18,818 bases of DNA from Caldilineaceae bacterium (GCA_014879855.1 JACSRH010000291.1:1-18818), one strand, 5' to 3'. Positions 1 to 8,809 are shown, counted from the first letter of the stretch. Notes: generated by a model from the letters alone, not told the origin. Program-made: numbers and translations.

Positions 1-150
1 GGCGGACAATCTGCCGAATGGTGGCATCTGGGCGGACAGCTTACCCAAGGGCGGCATCTGGGCGGACAATCTGCCGAATGGCGGCATCTGGGCGGATAGC
101 TTACCCAAGGGTGGCATCTGGGTCGACAATCTACCACAGGATGTGATGTC
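1..150 (+). repeat. 30-bp tandem repeat with 60-bp higher-order unit
   Basis: Five 30-bp units run head to tail from base 1. Odd units read GGCGGACAATCTGCC at the start and even units GGCGGACAGCTTACC. This makes a 60-bp super-repeat (1-60 and 61-120) with only three differences. The fifth unit is diverged. The array is coding (decapeptide repeats) and probably continues left of the window. Confidence 0.85.
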
Positions 151-169
151 GAAAGATATGTTGTTCTAA
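2..169 (+). CDS. C-terminal fragment of a decapeptide-repeat protein (start outside window)
   Basis: The frame starting at base 2 is open from the window edge to a TAA at 167-169 and gives 55 residues. It consists of alternating ten-residue units, ADNLPNGGIW and ADSLPKGGIW, each twice. A degenerate fifth unit (VDNLPQDVMS) and a short tail ending KDMLF follow. The two 60-bp double units differ at three bases, all third-position and synonymous, so the frame is under protein-level constraint. The regular Gly-Gly-Ile-Trp spacing suggests a repetitive beta structure or an extended wall or surface segment. I do not recognise the family and cannot see the N-terminal part, so no function is assigned. 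Confidence 0.7.
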   Translation, partial: ADNLPNGGIWADSLPKGGIWADNLPNGGIWADSLPKGGIWVDNLPQDVMSKDMLF

Positions 170-220
170 GGGCATGGTGCGTCATGCAAAGACAGAGATC
201 TTCGTGGCGCATAGCTATTG

Positions 221-1519
221 ATGCACATCGTTCTCGTCACCATCGGTACGCGCGGCGACGTACAACCTTATATCGCGCTGGCGCAGGGCCTGCATAGCGC
301 CGGCCACAAAGTAACGATTTGCACCCATTCGACCTTTCGCGGCTTTATTGAAACACATGCGGTCGGCTTTGCCCCGCTGACAGGCGACATCCGCGCACTG
401 CTGGCGAGTGATGCAGGACGCCGCCTCTTGTCGCAACAGAATCCATTGGCGGCAATACGCCAGTTGCAGGCCATCGCCGCCCCACTCCTGCGTGAAGTGA
501 TGGCGGATATCATCACCGCCACCGCGGGCGCCGACCTGATCCTAGGGTCAACGCTCGGTTATCTGAACGCCATGACCGCGGCGCAAGTGCATGACATCCC
601 CCTGATCCTGGCGGGGCTGCAACCCTTCACGCCGACGACAGCCTTTCCCAGCGCACTTCTCGCCCCGCCTCACCGCCGCCTGCCAGGGAAGGCGCTCTAC
701 AACAGGCTGACGCATCTCGCCAGTTATCGTCTCCTCCAGTTGGTCTCGGCGCGGCTTGTCAACCGCTTTCGCCGGGAGCTGACTGGCCTCCCGCCTCTGC
801 GCTACACCGACGTTTTCGGCGATTTGATTGCCCAGCGTCATCCTGTACTCTACGGCTTTAGCGAGCATTTGCTGCCCCGCCCCGCCGACTATGGCGACGC
901 CATCGCGATCACCGGTTTTTGGTTTCTGGAGCAAGCGGCCGCGTGGCAACCGCCCGCTGTGCTGGAAGCGTTTCTGGCTGCCGGCGCACCGCCCGTCTAC
1001 ATTGGATTTGGCAGCATGAGCGACCGCAACCCAGCGCAGGCCGCGCGCATTGCGGTGGAGGCGCTGCAGCGCAGCGGGCAGCGCGGCATCTTAGCATCCG
1101 GCTGGGAGGGGCTGCGCGCCGAACATCTTCCCGCCGATATTCTGCTCATCCAGGGTGCGCCCCACGACTGGCTTTTTCCACGCATGGCGCTGGTGGTGCA
1201 TCACGGCGGCGTCGGCACTGTGGCAGCCGCGCTGCGCGCCGGCGTCCCGCAGGTCGTTGTGCCCTTCAGCGCCGACCAACCGCTCTGGGCGGAAATGGTC
1301 TACCAACGCGGCGCCGGCCCCCGACCACTGCCCCGCAGTCGGCTGCAAGCGACGCGATTGGCGGCAACGCTCACTGCCACGCTGCACGATGCTTCCTTGC
1401 ACCGCCGCGTCCGAAATCTGGCCGAAGCCGTGCAACGCGAAGATGGCGTCGGCAAGGCCGTGGAGATTGTAAGCAAAATAAGAAAAATATCGCTTGCCAC
1501 AACGCGCCCGATTCGCTAA
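221..1519 (+). CDS. GT1 / UGT-fold glycosyltransferase (sterol/macrolide glucosyltransferase type)
   Basis: This protein probably transfers a sugar from a nucleotide-activated donor to a lipid-like or small-molecule acceptor in the cytoplasm; the acceptor cannot be told. The N-terminus (MHIVLVTIGTRGDVQPY, residues 1-17) is the classic glycine-rich opening of the Glyco_transf_28/UGT N-domain. Near residue 327 the HHGGVGT motif, followed by a GVPQVVVPFSADQ stretch, is the donor-binding signature of the C-domain. The length of 432 aa is usual for MGT/UGT enzymes, and no signal peptide or membrane segment is evident. I chose ATG 221; a TTG directly before it (218) is possible, and neither has a clear ribosome site. 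The gene follows the repeat-protein end by about 50 bp. The promoter of the next gene overlaps its last codons. Confidence 0.88.
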   Translation: MHIVLVTIGTRGDVQPYIALAQGLHSAGHKVTICTHSTFRGFIETHAVGFAPLTGDIRALLASDAGRRLLSQQNPLAAIRQLQAIAAPLLREVMADIITATAGADLILGSTLGYLNAMTAAQVHDIPLILAGLQPFTPTTAFPSALLAPPHRRLPGKALYNRLTHLASYRLLQLVSARLVNRFRRELTGLPPLRYTDVFGDLIAQRHPVLYGFSEHLLPRPADYGDAIAITGFWFLEQAAAWQPPAVLEAFLAAGAPPVYIGFGSMSDRNPAQAARIAVEALQRSGQRGILASGWEGLRAEHLPADILLIQGAPHDWLFPRMALVVHHGGVGTVAAALRAGVPQVVVPFSADQPLWAEMVYQRGAGPRPLPRSRLQATRLAATLTATLHDASLHRRVRNLAEAVQREDGVGKAVEIVSKIRKISLATTRPIR

Positions 1520-1522
1520 GAT
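1494..1522 (+). promoter_or_regulatory. sigma70-type promoter for the HtrA-like protease gene
   Basis: TTGCCA (1494-1499) and TAAGAT (1517-1522) are separated by 17 bp. The predicted start near 1529 gives a leader of about 65 nt before ATG 1595, which has AAAGGA at 1583-1588. The promoter overlaps the 3' end of the glycosyltransferase gene. Assigned by consensus match only. Confidence 0.5.
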
Positions 1523-1594
1523 AGAGCCGTTGTCTCTAAACTAATAACTTATCCAACGATTTCTGACTCTGAACGTCTCAGCAAAGGAACGATC

Positions 1595-4500
1595 ATGCGC
1601 ACTCTCAATTGCTTATATCCTAGAGGTCTGCTCGTCTTGTTAGCTTTATGCAGCGCGCTGCTGTTGCCAATTGTCGCCAATGCAACGGCGCCGCCCCCTT
1701 TATCACAACGCACGGCCGCCACCCCCACCGCCACACCTGCCCCGATCGATAACCTCGAAGATGTACAGCAAGCCGTTGTACGGATCGAAGCTGTCGGCGT
1801 CTTCAAGGACCCGGCAGAAGGGATGTTGATGGAGGCGGGATCCGGCAGTGGTTTCATCATCGATCCGGAAGGCTATGTCGTTACCAACAACCACGTTGTC
1901 ACCGGCGCCGCATTCTACAAAGTCTATCTGGATGGCAAAAAGGATCCAGTCAACGCCCGCGTGCTGGGCGTCTCTGAATGTGCGGACCTGGCTGTGATCG
2001 ACCTGCAGGGCAAGGGGTATCCTTACCTGACGTGGTACAACCAGCCGCTCAAAGTGGGGTTGGATGTCTACGCGGCTGGGTTCCCGCTTGGCGACCCCGA
2101 GTACACATTGACGCGCGGCATTGTTGCCAAGGCGCGCGCGGACGGCGAGACCGACTGGGCCTCGGTGGATGGGGTGATCCAGCACGACGCCATCATCGAT
2201 CATGGCAATTCCGGCGGCCCGTTGGTGACAGCGAACGGGCAGATTGCGGGCATCAACTACGCCGGCGACCGCGACGCCAATCAGTTCTACGCCATCGGTC
2301 GCGACGGCGCGTTGAAGATCGTCGAACAACTGCTGGAGGGCAACGACGTCGACTCCATCGGCGTTAACGGTCGCGCGATCTTGAGCGATGACGGCTCCTC
2401 CTACGGCATCTGGGTCTCCTCCGTGGCTTCAGGCTCGCCCGCCGATGACGCTGGCCTGGAGCCAGGTGATATTATCCTGTCATTGGAAAACGTGCCGGTT
2501 GCTGAAGACGGCACCATGTCCACCTACTGTGAAATTCTGCGCAGCCACGCCGCCGACGATGTGATGGCGATCGAAGTGCTGCGACTCGACACCGATGAAA
2601 TCCTCGAAGGTCAGATCAATGGGCGGCAGTTGCAGCAGAGCGTCTCATTGGCCGGCCAGGAAGGGGCCGCACAACAGCCCGGCGATGAGCCGGCCGCGGA
2701 CGAAACCTACGCAGAATTCACTACGCTTTCCGACGCACAGGGTGTTCTGACTTTTGACGCACCCGCCGCGTGGGTGGATAGCAAGGATGCTGACTGGGAG
2801 TTCAACGATGAGGTCGTTGGCTTGCGTTTGGACATTTCGCCCGACCTGACCAACTTCTACGACAACTGGAGCATTCCCGGTGCGATCCTGCGCTACTCAG
2901 AATCGATGCCCGACCAGATGGCCGTCGAAGATCTGCTGGATGAGTACACGTTAAGCGAATCGTGCACCAAAGGCGAGCGCGATGTGCTTGAACTGGGCGA
3001 CCTCGCCGGCGCCTTCCAGATCTGGGATGAATGCGGCGGCACCGCAACCTCCGGCGCCATCGTCGCGCTGGCGCCGACCGAAACGACAGCCTACTATGTC
3101 CTGATCGAGCTATATGGCGCTGAAGCGCGCGATTTCAACGCGTGGGACACGCTGCTGAATTCGCTGGTCATCACCCCGGTCGGCAGCCAACAGGAGGAGC
3201 CGCCAGCGCCCGTCACCAACGACGCCAGCCCGCTCTTCGACCTCGTCGACACCAGCGATCTGGCCTACACCTATGTCGCCGTCGAAGACCCGGCGATCAG
3301 CGCGCTGATCCCGGCAGAGTACAGTGACATTACTTCCGCGGTGTGGACCAACAGTGATGGCGAGCCGCTCGGCTTTATTCTGAATGCGGCGCCCGACATC
3401 GATGAATTCAACGCCGCCTGGAACACCCCCGGCGTCATCGTCAAGAGCGCCACCGGGCTGAGCGAAGCGCTCGATATCGAAGGGCTGCTGGAAGATAGTG
3501 GCCTGCAGGAAACCTGCACCTATGACGACCGGTATACCTACACGCATGAGGCGTTTGAGCGCACCTACAATATCACCTACGACGTGTACGAAAAATGTAA
3601 TGACACCGACAGCTCCTATGCTGTTCTGGTCGCCCAGTCCGACCCGATCGATCAGGTGATCTTTATCGACTTCCTGGCCGTAACCGATGCCGACGTCGAA
3701 GCGTTCAACACCCTCCTCGACAGCTTCTATCTGGACGCGGACTTGGCAGGCACAGCGGCGCCCGCTTCGCCTACGACAGACGCCGGCGGGGAAACCGGGC
3801 CTGCCTTTGTCACTGTAACTGATGACACCGAAACGATCAGCGTGCGTGTGCCAGAGAGCTGGAGTGACGTCGTCAGCAATGACTGGGAGATCGACGGCGA
3901 TCCCATCGGGATTGCGTTGAGCGCCGCGCCCAGTGTGCAGGATTTCAATGACACCTGGGAGACCGCCGGCGTCTTCATCGGCGTTTCTGAGGACATCGCC
4001 AGCTCCTTTACGGTGGGCGAGGTGCTTGATGTCTTCGACTTCGCAGAAGATTGCACCTACGATGACCGCTATGAATACGCGACCGATGCGCTGACCGGCG
4101 CCTATGACATCTGGAACGACTGCGGCAATGTCAAGGACAGCACTTTTGTTGTGCTGGCGGCCACGCCGATGGACGCGGCTTCTCCGATGATCCTGCTCTA
4201 CACGCTGCTCCCCACTGCTGAAGATGCTGGCACCTTTGGCGAGCTGGTCAATACACTTGCAATCGCCGGCGCACTTCAGTCTGCCCAGGCCGCGGCGCAG
4301 GAAGAGGTGCTCAGCAATCCCTCCGCGGTTGTAATCGTGGAGCGCCTCAACGTGCGCAGCGGCCCCGGCACCGCTTTCAACCGCGTGGGCGCAGTGGCGC
4401 AGGGCGAGGCGCTTGTAGTCATCGGCCAGGTTAACAACTGCGGCTGGCTCAAAATCACGACGCCCGCCGGCGTCGAGGGCTGGGTGTCAGGCAGCAGCCA

Positions 4501-4861
4501 GTACGTCACGCTGGACGCCCGCTGCACCGATATTCCCGAAGTCACCGCCCCAGCCGCGCCTGCTGCCAGCGGCAACGCCAGCGGGGGGCAATCAGCCGGC
4601 GGCCAGGCGAGCGGCAACGCCAGCCAGGGCTGTTATCTCTTCCAGAACCAGATTGGCCCGGAACTGACCATCACCTTCACCAACAAAGACACCGGAAAAT
4701 CCGAGACTTTCAAGGCGCCGAGCAACGGCGAAGTGGAGAAGTGTTTCAATCCGGGTCGCTACACCTATACACTTGACGCGCCGCCGCCATGGGGCTCCAC
4801 CAACGGCGAACTGACTGTCGAAGCCGGCGACGCCTTCCTCTTCCCGATCTCGCCGGAATAA
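1595..4861 (+). CDS. exported HtrA/trypsin-like serine protease with PDZ, three cysteine-paired repeats and SH3b
   Basis: This is an extracytoplasmic serine endopeptidase of the S1C (HtrA/Deg) type, 1088 aa. A signal peptide (residues 1-30, hydrophobic core 11-27, likely cut after ANA) precedes a Pro/Thr linker and the protease domain. The triad is His100 (TNNHVV), Asp131 (CADLAVIDL) and Ser206 (GNSGGPL). A PDZ domain covers about 270-331. Three homologous repeats of about 150 aa follow (about 374-527, 558-715 and 738-890), each with two conserved cysteines (ESC..DEC, ETC..EKC, EDC..NDC) that probably form a disulfide. An SH3b domain (about 911-972, RLNVRSGPG) may bind peptidoglycan. A Gly/Ala/Ser linker then leads to a C-terminal beta domain (1012-1088). 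Classical HtrA proteins end after one or two PDZ domains, so the C-terminal 700 residues are unusual. The start has AAAGGA seven bases upstream. Substrates are unknown. Confidence 0.88.
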   Translation: MRTLNCLYPRGLLVLLALCSALLLPIVANATAPPPLSQRTAATPTATPAPIDNLEDVQQAVVRIEAVGVFKDPAEGMLMEAGSGSGFIIDPEGYVVTNNHVVTGAAFYKVYLDGKKDPVNARVLGVSECADLAVIDLQGKGYPYLTWYNQPLKVGLDVYAAGFPLGDPEYTLTRGIVAKARADGETDWASVDGVIQHDAIIDHGNSGGPLVTANGQIAGINYAGDRDANQFYAIGRDGALKIVEQLLEGNDVDSIGVNGRAILSDDGSSYGIWVSSVASGSPADDAGLEPGDIILSLENVPVAEDGTMSTYCEILRSHAADDVMAIEVLRLDTDEILEGQINGRQLQQSVSLAGQEGAAQQPGDEPAADETYAEFTTLSDAQGVLTFDAPAAWVDSKDADWEFNDEVVGLRLDISPDLTNFYDNWSIPGAILRYSESMPDQMAVEDLLDEYTLSESCTKGERDVLELGDLAGAFQIWDECGGTATSGAIVALAPTETTAYYVLIELYGAEARDFNAWDTLLNSLVITPVGSQQEEPPAPVTNDASPLFDLVDTSDLAYTYVAVEDPAISALIPAEYSDITSAVWTNSDGEPLGFILNAAPDIDEFNAAWNTPGVIVKSATGLSEALDIEGLLEDSGLQETCTYDDRYTYTHEAFERTYNITYDVYEKCNDTDSSYAVLVAQSDPIDQVIFIDFLAVTDADVEAFNTLLDSFYLDADLAGTAAPASPTTDAGGETGPAFVTVTDDTETISVRVPESWSDVVSNDWEIDGDPIGIALSAAPSVQDFNDTWETAGVFIGVSEDIASSFTVGEVLDVFDFAEDCTYDDRYEYATDALTGAYDIWNDCGNVKDSTFVVLAATPMDAASPMILLYTLLPTAEDAGTFGELVNTLAIAGALQSAQAAAQEEVLSNPSAVVIVERLNVRSGPGTAFNRVGAVAQGEALVVIGQVNNCGWLKITTPAGVEGWVSGSSQYVTLDARCTDIPEVTAPAAPAASGNASGGQSAGGQASGNASQGCYLFQNQIGPELTITFTNKDTGKSETFKAPSNGEVEKCFNPGRYTYTLDAPPPWGSTNGELTVEAGDAFLFPISPE

Positions 4862-4876
4862 ATGCGCTGCGCAGCG

Positions 4877-4921
4877 CCCGCAGCTTAGCGATTACAACTC
4901 CCTTCTTCGCTAAGCTGCGGG
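4877..4921 (+). terminator. perfect 14-bp hairpin downstream of the protease gene
   Basis: CCCGCAGCTTAGCG (4877-4890) is exactly complementary to CGCTAAGCTGCGGG (4908-4921) across a 17-nt loop, 16 bp after the stop codon. There is no proper T-tract after it, so it may be a mRNA 3'-end stabiliser or a Rho-assisted end rather than a canonical intrinsic terminator. It directly follows and partly overlaps a 14-bp palindrome, GCGCTGCGCAGCGC (4864-4877). Confidence 0.55.
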
Positions 4922-4958
4922 TGATCTGTCGCTTTCTCGTACTCTTCAACCACACAAA

Positions 4959-5053
4959 AATAGCACGCGGATGACGCGGATCTAGCGGATCAATATGGAT
5001 CAGACCAGGGAAAATCAGCAGAAATCCGCCCGATCCGCGCTATCCGCGTGCCA
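4959..5053. repeat. REP-like palindromic interspersed repeat, copy A
   Basis: A 95-bp imperfect palindrome begins AATAGCACGCGGATGACGCG and ends CGCGTGCCA, so its outer 10-15 bp are inverted repeats (TAGCACGCGGAT against ATCCGCGTGC). Inside, it carries several GCGGAT/ATCCGC half-sites. It closely matches copy B at 13715-13810. It lies in the 268-bp gap between the protease hairpin and pgeF. I see no coding sequence in that gap. Confidence 0.75.
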
Positions 5054-5117
5054 TTCGTGACCCCAAGCAGGATCGTGCCGCTCCCCCCTTACCTTCTCGC
5101 TCAGACCGGTTTCGGTG

Positions 5118-5123
5118 TACACT
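5118..5123 (+). promoter_or_regulatory. candidate -10 box (TACACT) for pgeF
   Basis: TACACT lies six bases upstream of ATG 5130. No good -35 is visible 17 bp further up. If real, transcription would start at or next to the start codon, which would fit the lack of a ribosome site. The same TACACT hexamer is the proposed -10 of the riboswitch operon. Confidence 0.3.
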
Positions 5124-5129
5124 GCAACC

Positions 5130-5936
5130 ATGCACCGCGTCCAGCATGCCAATGGCGTCATTACCTTCACCTTCACAGCTTTGGCCGATCTGCCGGTCGC
5201 CGCGCACGTCTCCACCCGGCACGGCGGCGTCAGCCCTGACCCGTGGCGCAGTCTCAACTTCAGCATCCTGCGCGGCGACGCGCGCGACCATGTGCTGGAA
5301 AATCGCCGGCGGCTGGCGACGGCGCTTGGCTTGCATGCCGCCGATTTCGTGCATTGCCGGCAGGTGCACGGCACTGGCATCGCCAAAGTGGATTGGGAGA
5401 ACGCCGGCGCCGTAATGGACGGCAGCGACGGACTGATCACCGACGCCGTCGGCCTGCCCCTCAGCCTGCTCTTTGCCGACTGTGCGCCGCTGCTGATCTA
5501 TGACCCCGTCCACCATGCGCTCGGCGTTATGCACGCGGGTTGGCGCGGCACGGTCAATGGCGCGGCCCCCGCGCTGCTTTGGGCCATGCAGGCCGCCTAC
5601 GACAGCGACCCGGCGCAGGTGCAGGTCGGCATTGGCCCCAGCATCGGCCCACAAAGCTACGAGGTTGGCGCAGAAGTCGTCGCGCTGGCGACCGCACGCC
5701 TGCCCGACCCAGCCGCGCTCTTCACCTATCCCAACGGCGCCGGCCGCAATCCTCATTTCGATCTCTGGCAGGCCAACGTGCAACTGCTCGTCCAGGCGGG
5801 CGTGCCGGTTGCGCAGATCGAGATCAGCGGCATCGACACCGCGCAGCACACCGCCGACTTCTTCAGCCATCGCGCCGAACGCGGCCGCTGCGGGCTGTTC
5901 AGCATGGTGGCGTGGCTGGAAGCGATAGAGCGCTGA
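5130..5936 (+). CDS. pgeF: PgeF/YlmD family protein (laccase-fold, COG1496), peptidoglycan editing / purine nucleoside enzyme
   Basis: Multicopper-polyphenol-oxidase fold (YfiH/YlmD/LACC1) family protein, 268 aa, the usual length. The three metal-site ligands of the family are present: His80 (QVHG), Cys118 (FADCAP) and His135 (HAGWRG). The downstream GPSIGPQSYEVG and C-terminal HTADFFSHRAERGRCG blocks also match. Family members have been reported to edit wrongly incorporated peptidoglycan precursors (E. coli YfiH/PgeF) or to act on purine nucleosides (LACC1 relatives); the sequence does not decide between these. ATG 5130 was chosen because the protein starts there like its relatives. GTG 5115 is in frame but adds only five residues. 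Repeat copy C overlaps the stop codon. The yggS-proC-yggT genes 1.3 kb downstream make this the ylmD position of a ylm-type neighbourhood. Confidence 0.9.
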   Translation: MHRVQHANGVITFTFTALADLPVAAHVSTRHGGVSPDPWRSLNFSILRGDARDHVLENRRRLATALGLHAADFVHCRQVHGTGIAKVDWENAGAVMDGSDGLITDAVGLPLSLLFADCAPLLIYDPVHHALGVMHAGWRGTVNGAAPALLWAMQAAYDSDPAQVQVGIGPSIGPQSYEVGAEVVALATARLPDPAALFTYPNGAGRNPHFDLWQANVQLLVQAGVPVAQIEISGIDTAQHTADFFSHRAERGRCGLFSMVAWLEAIER

Positions 5937-5970
5937 TGACGTGGATTTGGCGGATGGACGCGGATTCGGA
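5935..5970. repeat. REP-like repeat, partial copy C
   Basis: The stretch starting at 5935 (GATGACGTGGATTTGGCGGA) matches the left half of copies A and B (for example GAATGACGCGGGTTTGGCGG in B) and continues with a GCGGAT site. The right half is missing. It begins on the pgeF stop codon (5934-5936). Confidence 0.5.
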
Positions 5971-6024
5971 GCATCACCGTTCGCACTCCTTGCTTGTCCC
6001 CGCCTGGTCGATAGGAAAACAGCT

Positions 6025-7188
6025 ATGAATTTTGCAGGTTGTCGCTTTTGTACGCCGTTGATCCTTGCTTTCTGCTTGCTGGTGATGGGTCATTCCGCAC
6101 TGGCGCAGGACGATGCACAGGCCGGTGACACTGTTCCGCCGTCGTCCACACAGCGCCTGTCCAATGGCGAGTTTGAGTGCAAGGAAGCCGGATATCGCGA
6201 GGGGGTGATGCCAAACCGCCTGCCCAACACATGGGAGATCACCTATACGGGCCAGGCGCCGGTGATCGACAGCGCACGCATTCGCTTTGCTGGCAGTTGT
6301 GACGGCAGTGCACACGTGGAGCGCATCAGCGGCGAAGACAGCGTCGTGATGGAGGCGCCTGATCTGGAGTGGACGCTCATGCCCGGCAAATCCTTCGACG
6401 CCACCCTCTATCAGCAGGTGGGCGTCGTCAGCGGCGCGACCTACAGCCTCAGCGGCTGGATGCTGACGCTGTGCGGCGGCAGCAACACCGTGCCCCGCAA
6501 CGACTGTCCCGACGGCTACTACATGGCGAAACTGCTCGGTATGGACCCGACCGGCGGCGTCGATCCCGATGCGCCCTCCGTGCAGTGGGTGGAGAACCGG
6601 CGCAACTTTGTCGAGCCGGATGGCAGGAAGCGCATCGGCTGGCAAAACCTCCGGCTGGGCGCGACCGCGCAAGCGATGACGATGACCGTCTTTGCGCGCA
6701 TCGCCAGCCCCTTCCAGTGGCATGGCAACCACGGCTTTATCGACGCGCTCAGCCTGTTGCGCGGGCCAACCGCCGCGCTCACCGCGACGGCGCCGCTCGC
6801 GGGCAGCACCGTCATCACCTTGACGTGGGCGGGTGAGCTTGGCCCCGACATCCCGCTGATCGAGGGCGGCAGGCATGAGCTGCGCTTTGACCTGCAATAT
6901 TGGCACGACGCCAATCAACGCTGGCGCGACATCGTCAGCGACGCCGGGACAGGGGGAACGCTCTTCAACGCGGCCTGCGCCAACAGCACCTATCGCTTTC
7001 GCGTGCAAGCGCGCGCCGAACAGCCGGACGGAAGCAAAGGCGCATCCCCCAACCAGCGCTACCCCGGCGTGTGGAGCGAGCCGCTCGACATCTTTGTGCC
7101 GGCGGCGACGCCGGTGGAGCCTGGCATCCCCTTCACGGTGACGGATCAACTTTTTCTGCCCCTGCTCCAGAGCCAGCGCACCTGCTGA
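6025..7188 (+). CDS. exported modular protein, jelly-roll-like N-domain plus fibronectin-III-like domain
   Basis: A secreted protein of 387 aa with no recognised enzymatic signature. Residues 1-27 form a clear signal peptide ending SALA, before QDD. Residues about 40-245 start with LSNGEFE and contain SLSGWMLTL, a pattern typical of carbohydrate-binding-like jelly-roll modules in exported proteins. Several cysteines in this part could pair. Residues about 248-360 (TATAPLAGSTVITLTW to WSEPLDIF) look like a degenerate fibronectin type III domain. The protein ends in a short tail with FLPLL, like the hydrophobic LPL tails often found on exported Chloroflexota proteins; sorting by this tail is my inference. 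ATG 6025 was preferred over the 28 upstream in-frame codons because it starts the signal peptide and has AGGAAAA nearby. It splits pgeF from yggS. Confidence 0.75.
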   Translation: MNFAGCRFCTPLILAFCLLVMGHSALAQDDAQAGDTVPPSSTQRLSNGEFECKEAGYREGVMPNRLPNTWEITYTGQAPVIDSARIRFAGSCDGSAHVERISGEDSVVMEAPDLEWTLMPGKSFDATLYQQVGVVSGATYSLSGWMLTLCGGSNTVPRNDCPDGYYMAKLLGMDPTGGVDPDAPSVQWVENRRNFVEPDGRKRIGWQNLRLGATAQAMTMTVFARIASPFQWHGNHGFIDALSLLRGPTAALTATAPLAGSTVITLTWAGELGPDIPLIEGGRHELRFDLQYWHDANQRWRDIVSDAGTGGTLFNAACANSTYRFRVQARAEQPDGSKGASPNQRYPGVWSEPLDIFVPAATPVEPGIPFTVTDQLFLPLLQSQRTC

Positions 7189-7192
7189 CAGC

Positions 7193-7221
7193 TTGCCCGG
7201 CGTCCGATTCGTTGGTAGAAT
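7193..7221 (+). promoter_or_regulatory. sigma70-type promoter of the yggS-proC-yggT cluster
   Basis: TTGCCC (7193-7198) and TAGAAT (7216-7221) are spaced by 17 bp. The expected start, about seven bases after the -10, falls at 7228, two bases before ATG 7230. The transcript would be almost leaderless, and no ribosome site precedes this ATG. Confidence 0.55.
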
Positions 7222-7229
7222 CGTGTTCT

Positions 7230-7952
7230 ATGGTTCTTGATCCAATGCGGGCAACGGAAATCGTCGCCAACCTGGCCGATGTGCGGCAGCGCATCGCGGC
7301 CGCGGCCCTGCGGAGCGGACGCCAGCCGGCGGACGTGCGCTTGGTGGCGGTCAGCAAAACCTATCCGCTGGCGGATATTGCGACGGCGCTGGCCGCGGGA
7401 CAGACCGACTTTGGCGAGAACCGATTGGAGGAACTGTGGCTCAAGGTCGAAGCCGCGCGCGCCCAGCAGCTTGATGCCATTCGTTGGCACATGATCGGGA
7501 CGATCCAAAGCCGCAAGACGCGCGAGGCAGCCGGGCCCTTTGCCCTGATCCATTCAGTGGATCGCGTCAGGATCGCGCACCGTCTCAGCCGCGACGCGGA
7601 AGCCGCGGGTTGCGTATTGGATGTGCTGCTCGAAGTCAACGTCAGCGGCGAGGCGAGCAAGCATGGCTTCACCGCGGAGGAAGTGCTGGCGGCCGGCGCG
7701 GATCTGCTGGCGCAGCCTGGCATCCGCGTGTGTGGACTAATGACGATGGCGCCTTATGCCAACGATCCAGAGCGCACGCGGCCGATCTTTCGGGCGCTGC
7801 GTACGCTGCAGGAGCAACTGCGCGAACGCTTTCCACAAGGCGGTTGGCGCGAATTATCGATGGGAATGACCAACGATTTTGAAGTAGCCATCGAAGAAGG
7901 CGCGACGATTGTGCGCATCGGGTCGGCTATTTTCGGAACAAGAAATGAGTGA
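7230..7952 (+). CDS. yggS: YggS/YlmE-family pyridoxal phosphate homeostasis protein
   Basis: A PLP-binding TIM-barrel protein of the YggS/PROSC/YlmE family, 240 aa, full length. It has no known enzymatic activity and buffers cytoplasmic pyridoxal 5'-phosphate. The PLP lysine is Lys43 in VAVSKTYP. Further family blocks are FGENRLEEL, WHMIGTIQSRK, VLLEVNVSGEASKHGF, GLMTMAPY and LSMGMTNDFEVAIEEGATIVRIGSAIFG. The last block includes the phosphate-binding residues. ATG 7230 was chosen; ATG 7245 (MRATEI) is also possible and would remove five residues. The frame is open far upstream into the preceding gene, but that part is out-of-frame shadow. The TGA overlaps an in-frame GTG of proC, which points to one transcript. 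Confidence 0.93.
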   Translation: MVLDPMRATEIVANLADVRQRIAAAALRSGRQPADVRLVAVSKTYPLADIATALAAGQTDFGENRLEELWLKVEAARAQQLDAIRWHMIGTIQSRKTREAAGPFALIHSVDRVRIAHRLSRDAEAAGCVLDVLLEVNVSGEASKHGFTAEEVLAAGADLLAQPGIRVCGLMTMAPYANDPERTRPIFRALRTLQEQLRERFPQGGWRELSMGMTNDFEVAIEEGATIVRIGSAIFGTRNE

Positions 7953-7972
7953 CCAGGAAACGGGTAAGGTGC

Positions 7973-8805
<833 letters not shown>

Positions 8806-8809
<4 letters not shown>

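Noticed and set aside
1..150. CRISPR-like array of 30-bp units
   Set aside because: Units are contiguous without spacers and encode regular decapeptides with synonymous differences.
5974..7149. 391-aa open frame on the minus strand
   Set aside because: Antisense to the exported modular protein; composition is His/Arg-rich shadow and there is no start context.
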